A stretch of 64,000 nt of DNA, taken from contig NC_067482.1 of assembly GCF_947179515.1 (NCBI RefSeq), positions 74,291,811 through 74,355,810 on the forward strand, given 5' to 3'. The notes below the pieces were generated by a model. It did no database searches. It had not been told where the DNA came from and saw only the letters and a list, made by a program, of their open reading frames with translations. Of the stretch, positions 54,541 through 64,000 are shown one piece after another. How positions within the stretch are numbered: the first letter of the stretch is position 1; each line of letters starts with the position of its first letter. A program made the translations under genes and the position numbers. The DNA comes from Apodemus sylvaticus (Eukaryota; Chordata; Mammalia; Rodentia; Muridae).

Positions 54541-55019
54541 TACAGGCCGTCTGTGCTGCTTGGGCTGGAGCATCCTCACTTAGTGTAAATGGATGATGGG
54601 ACTGGCAAAGCATGGGAAGCGTCCCACCAGTCTCCCTCAGATCAGTCCGTTTTACTTGCAAAAGCATGCCTGCTAAGATTAGTGGGGTATAGGATGTTTC
54701 TCAACTAATACCAGTCTCTGGCAATTCTGACTGGACTTACATGTATGAATTGCTGGCCACTGAGGGGCCAGCAAGCAGTCTTTCCCATGCCAGGACTTTC
54801 AGGGGTCCATCTTGAAACTGTTCCAAGTGTCTAGTGTGAACCTGCTGGCTAACAGGAAGCAGTCAGTACTCCTGAAAAGGCCAGTTGGCCAAGGTTTTAA
54901 AATCGTAGGCATATGTCCCCATTAGTGCACCTGCCTTTTTAGTGCGGAAACAGCTGGAGACCATGTGGAAACCACGGTGCATGGCTGTAAGGCATTAAAA
55001 ACAGTTGTTGAGACATACA
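54541..55019. other. Intergenic unique sequence
   Basis: Nothing recognised. Confidence 0.45.
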
Positions 55020-55248
55020 AGACACAGGAGAGCTGGGGAAAGACAGTGGGTAACGTGCTTGCTATGCAAGCTGGTGACCTCAGTTTACCTCTCCAGCTAG
55101 ACATAAAACCTGGGCATGGTGGCATGCATCTGTAACCCAGCACTGAGGGCAGAGACAAGTGGATCCCAGGGTGAGTCTAGCTACATTCCTGCTGAAACAG
55201 CTCAAGGGCCCAGTAAGAGATCTTGTCCAGAAAAAAAAGGGGGGGGGG
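55020..55248 (+). repeat. B4/RSINE1-like SINE
   Basis: ID-like head (gtaacgtgcttgctatgcaa) followed by a B1-like part (cctgggcatggtggcatgca), ending in A and G runs. Confidence 0.65.
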
Positions 55249-55917
55249 AGTGAAGAGGACACCGTGCCTTCTACCGAGGCAAACTCCCACATGTGTGAGC
55301 CCGTGTACACATGCACACACATGCATTTGAACACACATGCACAAAGGGTGGCATTTGTAACTAGCTTGGCTATGTAACCTTCAGAAGGGCCCTCCTCATG
55401 GTAAGGTGCACGGCCAGATCCTACAGGTCCTTTTTCTTTCTGTTCAAAGAGAACAGGATGAAAGAGGAGCTCAGGATGCCTGGTAGGAACTGAGTGTAGG
55501 ACTTATAAGAGGGAGCCACAAAAAAGAGGAAAAACAGAAAGAAAAAGAAAGAAAAATGGAGTCCTACTTTGGGGTCTTACCTGACTAATGTCTAACTTTC
55601 TGAACTTGCTTACAGCAGTATCTTCTAGAGTTCTGTGGTTTAGAGTGGCCTGGTGTTCACAGAAAAAGGGGTGGCATCCAGGCTGTCACCAGAGTGTGTC
55701 CCGGTGCATGCCCCTCTCCTGTCTGCTCTTCCCTGTCGGGCTACATGTCAACCCAGCAGTTCAGCAGCCTTGGCTGTCGCCTGCTTCTCCCTTGCTGTCT
55801 GTTTGCTCACACAGTCAAGGGGCCTCACAAGCCTGAGTCTGGCTGGGGAGAGGGCTCTGTTTATACAGTGCTTGAGCTGTATACATGAGAACTGGAGCCT
55901 CATCTCACAGAAGAAAA
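55249..55917. other. Intergenic unique sequence, no gene supported
   Basis: Several overlapping frames of 60-90 codons at 55588-55928, in all three + frames, without any domain. A/G-rich near 55510-55560. Confidence 0.45.
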
Positions 55918-56055
55918 CTCAGGCATGATGGTGTGCACTCACCATCCCAGTACAAGAAAGGCAGAGGCAGGAGGATTCCTGGGGCTTGTTGGCCAGCCGG
56001 CCCCACCTATTGGGTACACTATGAGAGACTCTATTTCAAAAGAAACAAAAACAAA
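55918..56055 (+). repeat. B4/B1-like SINE, diverged
   Basis: ctcaggcatgatggtgtgca, aaggcagaggcaggaggatt, A-rich end. Confidence 0.6.
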
Positions 56056-56104
56056 GTGGACAGTGTCTTGAGGAACATCACCAAAGGCTGTCTTCTGTCC
56101 TCTC

Positions 56105-56365
56105 CATGTATAGGCACACACATGCACCCCCACACATACATGCACATACACACATGTACCATGCACATGCACCCACCCACATACATACACACACATGTAC
56201 CGTACACATGCACCCACACACATATATACACATACACACATGTACCGTGCACATGCACCCACACCCACACACACACATATATATATATATATACATATAG
56301 CACAAACATATATACACACACATATATATGCACACACACACACACACACACATACCACTCCCACC
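56105..56365. repeat. CA/TA-rich degenerate microsatellite
   Basis: Repeated ACACATGTACCGTGCACATG-type words of about 44-base period, then (TA)n and pure (CA)n. Confidence 0.92.
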
Positions 56366-56412
56366 TCAACCCCCCCCCCCAAAAAAAACCCTTGAGTCAA
56401 ATGCACTGGCTT

Positions 56413-56600
56413 GCCGGGCAGTGGTGGCACACACCTGTAATCCCAGCACTTGGGAGGCAGAGGCAGGTGGATTTCTGAGTTCAAGGCCAGCCTGATCTAC
56501 ACAGTGAGTTCCAGGACAGCCAGGGCTATAGAGAGAAACCCTGTCTCAGAAAAAAAAAAAAAAAAAAAAACAAACCAACAAACCAACCAAACAAACAAAT
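56413..56600 (+). repeat. B1 SINE
   Basis: gccgggcagtggtggcacac to an A run and a (CAAAC)n tail. Confidence 0.93.
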
Positions 56601-56982
56601 GCACTGGCTTTTACCCAATGATCTCATTAGTTCATTTGGACATAAATGGAATAAAACCAGAAATCTGCTTTGTGTGCTGATGGTTCCTATAGGACTTACC
56701 CCCATCCCCACAAATTTGCAACAACCTTCTTACTTACTTCGTGTTTGATCCTGACCTGGAAACAACCCAGGGATGTAATAGTGGCTGCGGCATTATTCAA
56801 CTAGCCTGCCTCACCACCTGTAGACATGCCCAAAGATGCTTCCTGGGTCCTGCTTGGCTTGCCTGGATTCTCAGCAGTAGCAATGTGCTAGGAACATTCA
56901 GATGTCTGTCAAATGGCTAGCAGTCAGACTGATGCAGGGAGCGAGCTATACCACAGCTGGGTACTCTATCAAAACAGAAAAG
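56601..56982. other. Intergenic unique sequence
   Basis: Nothing recognised. Confidence 0.4.
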
Positions 56983-57180
56983 TGCCTGGCAGTGGTGGCA
57001 CACGCCTTTAATCCCAGCACTTGGGAGGCAGAGACAGGCAAATTCCTGAGTTCGAGAACAGCCTGGTCTACAGAGTGAGTTCCAGGACAGCCAGAGCTAT
57101 ACAGTGAAACCCTGTCTGGAAAAAACAAACAAACAAACAAACAACACACACACACACAAAAAAAACAAACCAGAAAAGCA
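56983..57180 (+). repeat. B1 SINE
   Basis: gcctggcagtggtggcacac to an (AAAC)n/(CA)n tail. Confidence 0.93.
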
Positions 57181-57474
57181 AATAAAGTCATATGCTTGCT
57201 AGGAAATCAATGTGGTTCCTACCTCAAGAACAGCGCCGACTAAGAGCTGAGGGTGAATGTCAACTTAGTCCAAACCATGGTTCCAAGAACACACTGGTAA
57301 ACACAGCACATGCATTCCTAGGGAAACCATTTGGGCTTTGTAGGAACACCAGACATAGGCAAGGCACCAGACATAAGGGTACGTGTGGAATTCACCTTTT
57401 CTGAGACTTTAAACGTGCTAAGAGGCTGTAGAGAACTTTTTCCAAAGTAGCTTAAACCATCAGTCCCATCAATA
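57181..57474. other. Intergenic unique sequence
   Basis: Nothing recognised. Confidence 0.4.
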
Positions 57475-57960
57475 GGGAGTGAGAACATTTATTTTAGGCT
57501 ATTCAACGACCAAAGGGGGAGGGGACTCTTCCCGTGTGGTGAAGCCGGCTGGAGGCTTGGGGGTGGGGGACAAGATGGAAAGGTGGTTATGTAAATAAGA
57601 CTTCTCGAGACCATCTGGCTGCAGGACAGCGTCTTCCCACCAGGAGGCGCTACAGGCGCAGGGAAGGCGTGAAAACCGCGACTCTGGCCATGGCCTTAAG
57701 GAATTCAAACTCATCTAAGATTTGCAGTGGGACTCGGTCACAACACTCTGGACCTCCAGGACAGTCGCACAGAGCGCAAACACGTAATAAGCAGAATGTC
57801 TGGTTCCAAGGCACAATGTCTGTTCCTCGCGTGGAGTGCTGAGCACAGTGAGACGAAGGCTGCATGAAAAACATTTGGAGCCACGCGGTAACCGCGGTTG
57901 CCACCTGCCCTGTCCTCGTAGCTCTGACCTTCCTCCAAGGGAAGCAGGGTCATTTATTTA
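57475..57960 (-). other. Unexplained CpG-richer block with a minus-strand open frame
   Basis: A minus-strand frame of 84 codons (57904-57650) includes CDCPGGPECCDRVPLQILDE and is followed 150 bases on by AATAAA (complement near 57488). CpG is denser than in the flanks. I recognise no family, splice sites or homologue. It could be a small gene end, a retrocopy, a solo LTR or chance. Confidence 0.25.
57637..57652 (+). promoter_or_regulatory. CTCF-like motif
   Basis: CCACCAGGAGGCGCTA fits the CTCF core CCASYAGRKGGC with GC following. It is not inside a recognisable SINE. Confidence 0.6.
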
Positions 57961-58328
57961 CTTATTCCTTGTCTCCTGGTTAAGGGAAGGACTTGAACTT
58001 TGTCCCTTTTGTCCATTCTGAACCAGTGGCCCTTGGGGCTAAGCCAATGATTAGAGCAGGCACTCTTAATGTACCTGGGATGAATGGAAAGGGACAAAGG
58101 GGCAAGAGGACAGCTGACAGGGAGGTGGGGAGAGTGCCTGGTACCTCCAAGACTCTTGGTCCCCAGTGTGTATCCTGGCCTCGACTTTGGAGGCATCTCC
58201 TTCCAACCTCCTCCTTTGTGTCCTTGGGTTGTAGCCGTGTCTTGTCCAGTCGGATGTGTGAGTTCCTTAAAGGAGCCCGAATTCCTCTTATGCCTCCTGC
58301 CACCCAAGTTCCCGGCTCCACCTCTTTG
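57961..58328. other. Intergenic unique sequence
   Basis: Overlapping frames on both strands; none recognisable. Confidence 0.4.
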
Positions 58329-58520
58329 CAACACTGTATCAGTCGGGGTTCTCCAGAGAGACTGAACAAAGAGGACGTGCACACAGCTCTGTGGGAGGGG
58401 CTACTGGGCAAACTGGCTTTTGTGGTTGCAGGGGCTGAGAAGGCCCCGGCAAGCCTAAGGCAGAGGGGAAGTGGTTTTACCCAAGTCCAGTCCCCCAGGG
58501 CAGTAGAAGCGGGGTGAGCT
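58329..58520. repeat. Ancient mammalian repeat fragment, family not assigned
   Basis: gtatcagtcggggttctcca followed by gagagactgaac is a text common to old mammalian interspersed repeats. Confidence 0.45.
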
Positions 58521-58755
58521 CAAGAGCCTGTCTCTATAAAGGCCCAGGGAAGGGGGCATCTGATTTGGCAGGAGCAAAGTACCCAGTGTTGCTCTAGGGT
58601 GGTCCAGGATGGACCATTGCCAAGTGATGTCCCCTTTACTGGGCCCCAAACAAGGACCAAAGGCATGCAGACCGTGGCAGGGCTCAGAGCCCAAGAGCAA
58701 GCACATGGAAAGGCCCTGAGGTGTCCCCAAGAGTAACATCCCGCCTCTTTATTAG
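58521..58755. other. Intergenic unique sequence
   Basis: Nothing recognised. Confidence 0.35.
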
Positions 58756-58845
58756 GTCTCTTCCTCCTCTTCCTCCTCTTCCTCCTCTTCATCCCCCTCC
58801 TCCTCTTCTCTTCCTCATTCTCCTCCTCTTCTTTCCTTCTCCTTT
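58756..58845. repeat. (TCC/CTT)n pyrimidine tract
   Basis: Almost pure C/T for about 85 bases. Confidence 0.93.
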
Positions 58846-58968
58846 TTAAGACAGGGTTTGATGTAGCCCAGGTTGGCCTCAAAATCTTTCTCTCTAGCCA
58901 AGAATGACCCAATCTTCTGCCTCCTTGGCAAGTGCTGGGCTTCTGGGCAGGTACCGACATGCTAGTTC
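58846..58968 (-). repeat. B1 SINE, diverged
   Basis: taagacagggtttgatgtag, tctgcctccttggcaagtgc. Confidence 0.7.
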
Positions 58969-59104
58969 TGTTAGGTTTTTCTATGAAGATGGACAATGTT
59001 CTGGGACTGAAATGGTCTCTACAGGGGGACTTAACGTCCCAGTCATTTAGCCTGACTGGTGCTGGGTAAATCTGGACAGTAGAACGCATAGGTGACCTCC
59101 GTGT

Positions 59105-59240
59105 ATCAGGGCCCAGGGGCAGTGTGAAGGCATGTGGTTGTCATCCAGCACCCGGGAGGCAGAGGCAGAGGTGGGAGGAGTGTGAGTCGGAGGTCAGCCT
59201 GATCTACTTAGAGAGATACTATCTAAAAAAATCAGAGATT
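59105..59240 (+). repeat. B1-like SINE, diverged
   Basis: catccagcacccgggaggca, gtcagcctgatctacttaga, then an A run in which the next B1 landed. Confidence 0.65.
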
Positions 59241-59403
59241 AGCTGGGCGGTGGCAGCGCACACCTGTAATCCCAGCACTCTGGGAGGCAGAGGCAGGCAG
59301 ATTTCTGAATTCGAGGCCAGCCTGGTCTACAGAGTGAGTTCCAGGACAGCCAGAGCTATACAGAGAAACCCTGTCTCAAAAAAACCAAATCCAAACAAAC
59401 AAA
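59241..59403 (+). repeat. B1 SINE with 13-base target-site duplication
   Basis: Near-consensus B1 flanked by perfect AAAATCAGAGATT at 59228-59240 and 59404-59416. Confidence 0.96.
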
Positions 59404-59416
59404 CAAAATCAGAGAT

Positions 59417-62064
59417 TGAAAGTGAGGGTCAAGGGTGGGGGGTCAGAATATCTTCCTGTTCCACACAGGAGACATGTATGTGCCCCTGGGTAAAGATGCG
59501 TGAGCACAGAGGATGCCATGGGTCTAAGAGGAGGCCACTGGGTCTTCTGGGAAGGAAAAGTGTTGAGGATTGCCCTGGTACTGTTTTACTGTTTATATTT
59601 TGATGCTAATTCTGCTTCCTCAAGAGGGGCCGCCCTGAGGAGGAGTGGATCGCTGTACTCAGGTGATGTCATGCAAACCTTCTTCCCATTCTAACTGGTC
59701 AAATAAAGGCTAGAGCCTGTGTAGGGCAGTGGAAGGGAGAGGTAGGGCTGGAGGTTAGGGAGTGCAGGAAGGGTAGGGGACAACGGAGGAGGATGAAGGA
59801 GAAAAAAGAGATGGAAGAAAGATGGAGCAGAACCACATGGCCTGGAGAAGCCACAGGTAACAAGGATCTCATAGCTGGGGACTGGATTAGTACAGTGACA
59901 GACCTGCCCAATCTAGACATACAGCTTATAAATACGATGACTTGGTTGTGTGTTTTTCCATAGGCTTATTGGGATTGGAAGTTTACTACAACATTAAGAA
60001 GGACAGGAAGGGGCTGTGGTCAGGTGGGAGTCAGGTCACTCGGCCTCTCCTGTCTGTACAGTCTGTCGTGTGGGGATTTTGACAGAGAGAACCAGGTTAG
60101 GAGTCACAGAGCTTATCTGGCGCAGACCCTGCTTCTCACTAGCACCGAGGATAGACACCACCATGTCTGCCACGACTGTCCGGGAGGGCCTGGCCACGCT
60201 AATGCCTTAGAAGCGCAGGCCTTGTGCTACCTGTGGCCACCAAGGGGCAGTGTGATGTAGCATTGCCCAGCCAAGAGGTCTTAAGCCAATTATTCAACTC
60301 CTGGAACTCAGTTTCCCTCTGGAAACAATGAGGGAGAATCCACGAGTTCAAAGTCTCCTGAGGGCATGCTGAGTCCCACCCTGTGCTGGGCCGAGAAGCC
60401 CTTTCTCTGGTTCTTGTCTTCCTGTATGGTCAAAACTGGGTCAGTGTTCCTGACCAGTAGCTACTGCTAGTCCCTCTCTGCATTCCAAGAAGATGCTTGG
60501 CTAGATGGCTGTAATCTCTGAGGAAGCCCCAACCAGTTCCCAGGAAGGGCTGTGCGGAGAGGCTGGAGGAGGGGCTGAGGCCCCTGGTAGACAGCCTGGC
60601 CACGCAGGGAGGGCTGATCAAGTCTCAGCTTCTCCATCCCCAGCAGAAGCCCGGCACAGAGGGAGGCTAGCCATCCCCTCTGAGCCCCATTATCTTCATA
60701 AACAGCCTCCTGGCCACACGCTCTTGAGTGATTTTTCTCCCTAGCCAAAGTGATAAAGAACACTGTCATACTCCAGAGAGAGGAGAGCTGTCCACCTGCA
60801 TCACCGTGTGAACCGGGCCTGGGCTCAGGCCAGTCTAGGCTCCATGACCCATCTGTCATTTATCAGCTTGGAAATTGGTCACATGACTGTTGGCTGATCA
60901 CCAATCTCCAAGCTCCATCAGGGTCAGGAAGCTACCCATTCACAACCTGAGCACAGAGCCTCCCGGGTGCACTCGCTGCTGTCTGTGTCCTGGAGTGGGA
61001 GGCAGAGGGGAGGGAGCTGGGCACTGCATCTCCCAGCAGTCTACCTGAAAAGCTTGCTTGCCACACACGTGTGCATGCCTGTGGGGCCACCCAGAGCCGT
61101 AGACCTGTCAAAGGCTGCAGATAGATGGCAGGTGTACACACTCTCCCTTCGTGCCAAGCTGGGCCTCCCCTTCATAAAGACCTGGTTCTTGTTGGCTACT
61201 CTCCTGCACCCGCCTGAGCCAAGCTCCGTCATCTATTCTGAGCAGGCTGCTGTCCCTGGGCACACTCAGGCCTTCTGTTTGTCCACAGCCAGCCTGTGAA
61301 ACACTCATAATGTAGCCTTGTTCTCCTTACTACACAGCAGCCTGCTGCTCAGAGCCTGCCTGGGGAGGAGGCCGTACCAGCTGCATAGAGCTGGTTTCCA
61401 GGAAGACACAAGCCCCGTGTGTGGCCAGAGATGGAGACACCTCTCAGTCGTCAACCCCTTCCAATTAGGGTCAATTTGTTACAGGCAAAAGGCACTTTCA
61501 ACAAGCAGAGAAAGCAGGCTTCTTACTGAGCTCCAATACACCAAAGATACAGGGCCTTTGGGAAGACCGTCTGGCCCTCCTGGGACAATCTCATCCTTCT
61601 TCAAGAATGGGCTGAAGTCACCCTGTTTCCTGCTTAGTGGGCATACACAGCCGAAGGCCCCGCTCTCAGTCATCTTGCCCTGTTGGGTTCCCTGTGTGTA
61701 TTTTCTGTCTTATCTCTTGACTCTCATGAGCCCAAACTGAGGCACTGGGGCTGTTTGCATCCGGGAGAGCCGTGATCACAGTCTGACACATTTGTAAACT
61801 ACAAGGTCAAATCACAGTGTCGAAAGGTAGGGCATCCCTGCGAAGGGTAGGCCTCAAGGGAAGAAGGACCTATGTAGGTCCCCTTCCCCAGGGGCTAGTG
61901 TAATGCCAGGCTCAGAGAAAGCTATGGTCGGGACTGGCTAGTCAGAGGACCTGGTCCAAAGTTAGTCTATAAACCCACCAAGCAACCGTGGCCAGCTGCT
62001 CAGCTGAGGAGATGAGGGACAGGAGCAGGAGAGGGACTGAGTCCCCATCCAGCAGGGACCATAT
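59417..62064. other. Intergenic unique sequence, 2.6 kb without recognised repeat
   Basis: The longest repeat-poor stretch of the window. No exon recognised; open frames up to 140 codons (61318) have no identifiable domain. It contains a CTCF-like motif at 60237. Confidence 0.5.
60237..60252 (+). promoter_or_regulatory. CTCF-like motif
   Basis: CCACCAAGGGGCAGTG differs from the CTCF core at one position (A for G after CCACCA). It has the same orientation as the motif at 57637. Confidence 0.5.
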
Positions 62065-62217
62065 TTTTGTTTTTTTTTCTGAGACAGGGTTTCTCTGTGT
62101 AGCCCTGGCTGTCCTGGAACTCACTTTGTAGACCAAGCTGGCCTTGAACTCAGAAATCCACCTGCCTCTGCCTCCCAAGAGCTGGGATTAAAGGCGTGCA
62201 CCACCACCGGCCAGCCG
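62065..62217 (-). repeat. B1 SINE
   Basis: Near-consensus reverse-complement B1 (gagacagggtttctctgtgt to aggcgtgcaccaccaccggc). Confidence 0.95.
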
Positions 62218-63165
62218 GCAGGGACCGTATAATCAGGTCAGAGGCAGCAGATTTCTGGAGCTGAGGCCAGTCTTTGGCCTGACACTCACAATACTTCGCC
62301 ATGAGTGTGATCTGAGCAATCACATCAGGATGGTATGCAGGACCTCAGAAGCTCTGTGCCTGCTACTCCCTGGGCCTAGGACTCTGCCAGTCCGCCTGTG
62401 CCTGCGAGGGAGCTGCCTCCACAGAAGTACCTCTTAGGGTGGACAGCCCCACCCACATTCTCCACTTCTCTTCCTATCCCTCTGTCCAGCACCTGCCCGG
62501 CCCTTCTCTGTGGAGACAGTAATTCTACCCATTCTCATTACAAAGGCCTTGGGCTAGACCAGGTCTGTCCTGGCTTGCCCACTCTTTGTCCCCGGTATTC
62601 AGGAAAAGCAGCTCAGGGTACCCACCTAGTGACCATTTCTTGTGGAGTAAACAGTGAACCTGCTATCTCTAGAGGTTCATTCTTAGGCTGGGTGGGTCAG
62701 CACCTTAGGCACCGAGTGTTTAGGCAATTAAGGTAGAGTTTGTGGTTTTGTTGGGCTGTTTGGTGTTGGGGATCAAACTCTGATCTTTGGCCTGTCAGGA
62801 AAGGGCTCCTCTGCTGAGCTATACCTCAGGAACTTCTGGGTATAGAGATAGCTCAGGAGCCTCGAGCCTGGCACTGGTGATGGCAGGGGTGGGGGTGGGG
62901 GGACAGCAACAAGTGAGTGCTGGTGATGTGCTGGGACGGGGAGGAGCACAGGAGTGCCTGATCCCTGAACAGAGTGGTTGGGAAGGACCAGGCAGGCAGG
63001 CCACACTGGAGTCCCAAGAGAGGGACTTTGAGTTAGTAAGTAGAGGCACTAACAAATACTATGTGACAGACAGTGGAAGGGCAGAGCATGTGGAGCTGGC
63101 CTCCGGTGCCCAGGGTCTGGATTTGGTCTAAGTCAATAACTAGTGTTAGCACAAAAGATCAGGGG
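62218..63165. other. Intergenic unique sequence
   Basis: Nothing recognised. Confidence 0.45.
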
Positions 63166-63169
63166 CACA

Positions 63170-63337
63170 GGCTTTTTTTATTTGTTTGTTTGTTTGGTTG
63201 GTTTGGTTTGGATTTTGTTTTTTTTGTTATGTAGCCTTGGCTGTCCTGGAACCAGGCTGACCCCAAACTCATAGAACGCCTGCTTCTGCCTTCTGAGTGT
63301 GGGATTAAAGGTGTGTGTCACTGCCACCCAGCTTGGG
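63170..63337 (-). repeat. B1 SINE, diverged
   Basis: T/G-rich tail (TTTGTTTGTTTG), gtagccttggctgtcctgga, aggtgtgtgtcactgccacc. Confidence 0.85.
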
Positions 63338-64000
63338 AACGTGCTTTATTTGACTCAAAGGACTCCTCTCCCAGAGGCAGGGCCATGAGACGTGGGAAAT
63401 TCAGAGCCAGCAAGGCGATTCCCCTTCCTGGGCATATGTAAGCCGGACTGTGGGAAGAGATGGAGGGCTTCCTGGAAGAAGAAACCTGCCACATCATTTG
63501 ACCCAGAGAATCTAGAGAGGTCTGTGACTGAAAATTGCCTCATGCAGGCCCAGAGGTATTCAGCTGGAAAGACTGACTTGGCTTCTTATTGCTATAAATA
63601 TGTACAATGATAATCATTACAGTGTTTTTACTGTAATAGGAAAAACTGTCTCGGAAATCACACTTTGGGAAAGTCACCCTGGTGGTTAGCACCCCTGTAA
63701 AGCAGCTGACATCTCTTCCGTGTCAGTAGCAGAAGAAGCCTAGAAACTACCTGAATGTTCGTCGCACAGGTGCGGTCTTTCTTCCTGCAGCCTCTAAAAA
63801 ATACACACAAAAATAGACTGTTTGCAGATGGAAGAATTAAAGCTAACTTTTGCCAGGTCTTCAACTTTTTTTTTCTGTTTTCTGTTCTGTCTGCAATAAA
63901 CACGTAGCATTTTTAATGTGAATAGTTTCAAGGACAAATGAATACTAGGGTAATTTAAAAAGTCCCTCCCTTGCCAAGCTCCAAGAGTGATTTTAGAGCC
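63338..64000. other. Intergenic unique sequence to the window end
   Basis: An AATAAA lies at 63895-63900, but no transcript is supported. Nothing else recognised. Confidence 0.4.

Noticed and set aside
61318..61740. 140-codon + strand frame in unique DNA
   Set aside because: No recognisable domain or conserved motif and no promoter signal.

Overview
The window is murine nuclear DNA, from Mus or a very close relative. The evidence is the dense load of B1, B2/B3, B4/ID and RSINE1-type SINEs with rodent consensus sequence, rodent LINE-1 ends, long (TG)n, (GA)n and (CTTT)n runs, and spliced mammalian genes. Gene content and order match the part of human 4p16.1 (mouse chromosome 5 counterpart) that runs MAN2B2 - MRFAP1 - S100P - (MRFAP1L1) - BLOC1S4. 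Species-level assignment is not possible by eye.

Layout. 1-1.6 kb: the last two coding exons, stop codon and poly(A) signal of Man2b2 (lysosomal GH38 alpha-mannosidase), + strand. 1.6-11.2 kb: intergenic DNA with SINEs and microsatellites. 11.2-13.2 kb: CpG-island promoter and complete Mrfap1 gene, + strand, whose only visible intron lies 10 bases past the stop codon. 13.2-36 kb: gene-poor, SINE-rich DNA with several minisatellites, a 730-base purine tract, three related LTR-type copies and a diverged pair of direct repeats about 15 kb apart. 36.9-40.6 kb: a decayed two-exon S100p gene. 40.6-50.5 kb: SINE/LINE-rich DNA with no sign of MRFAP1L1, which lies here in human. 50.5-51.6 kb: intronless Bloc1s4 (cappuccino), + strand, with its promoter and poly(A) signal. 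51.6-64 kb: SINE clusters, two CTCF-like motifs, an unexplained GC-richer block near 57.5-57.9 kb, and unique DNA without recognisable exons.

The intact genes are unrelated in function: glycoprotein breakdown in lysosomes (Man2b2), a small acidic MORF4/MRG-associated nuclear protein (Mrfap1), and a BLOC-1 subunit for lysosome-related organelles (Bloc1s4). They are neighbours by conserved synteny and do not form an operon-like unit. I see no undescribed defence, mobile or biosynthetic system. The strongest discovery-type signal is the S100p relic. Its start codon reads GTG, its exon 1 donor reads CT where GT is needed, the exon 2 frame is shifted to an early stop and its tail carries an indel. 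Even so, all 46 codons of exon 1 align without a gap and the second EF-hand loop keeps every calcium ligand.
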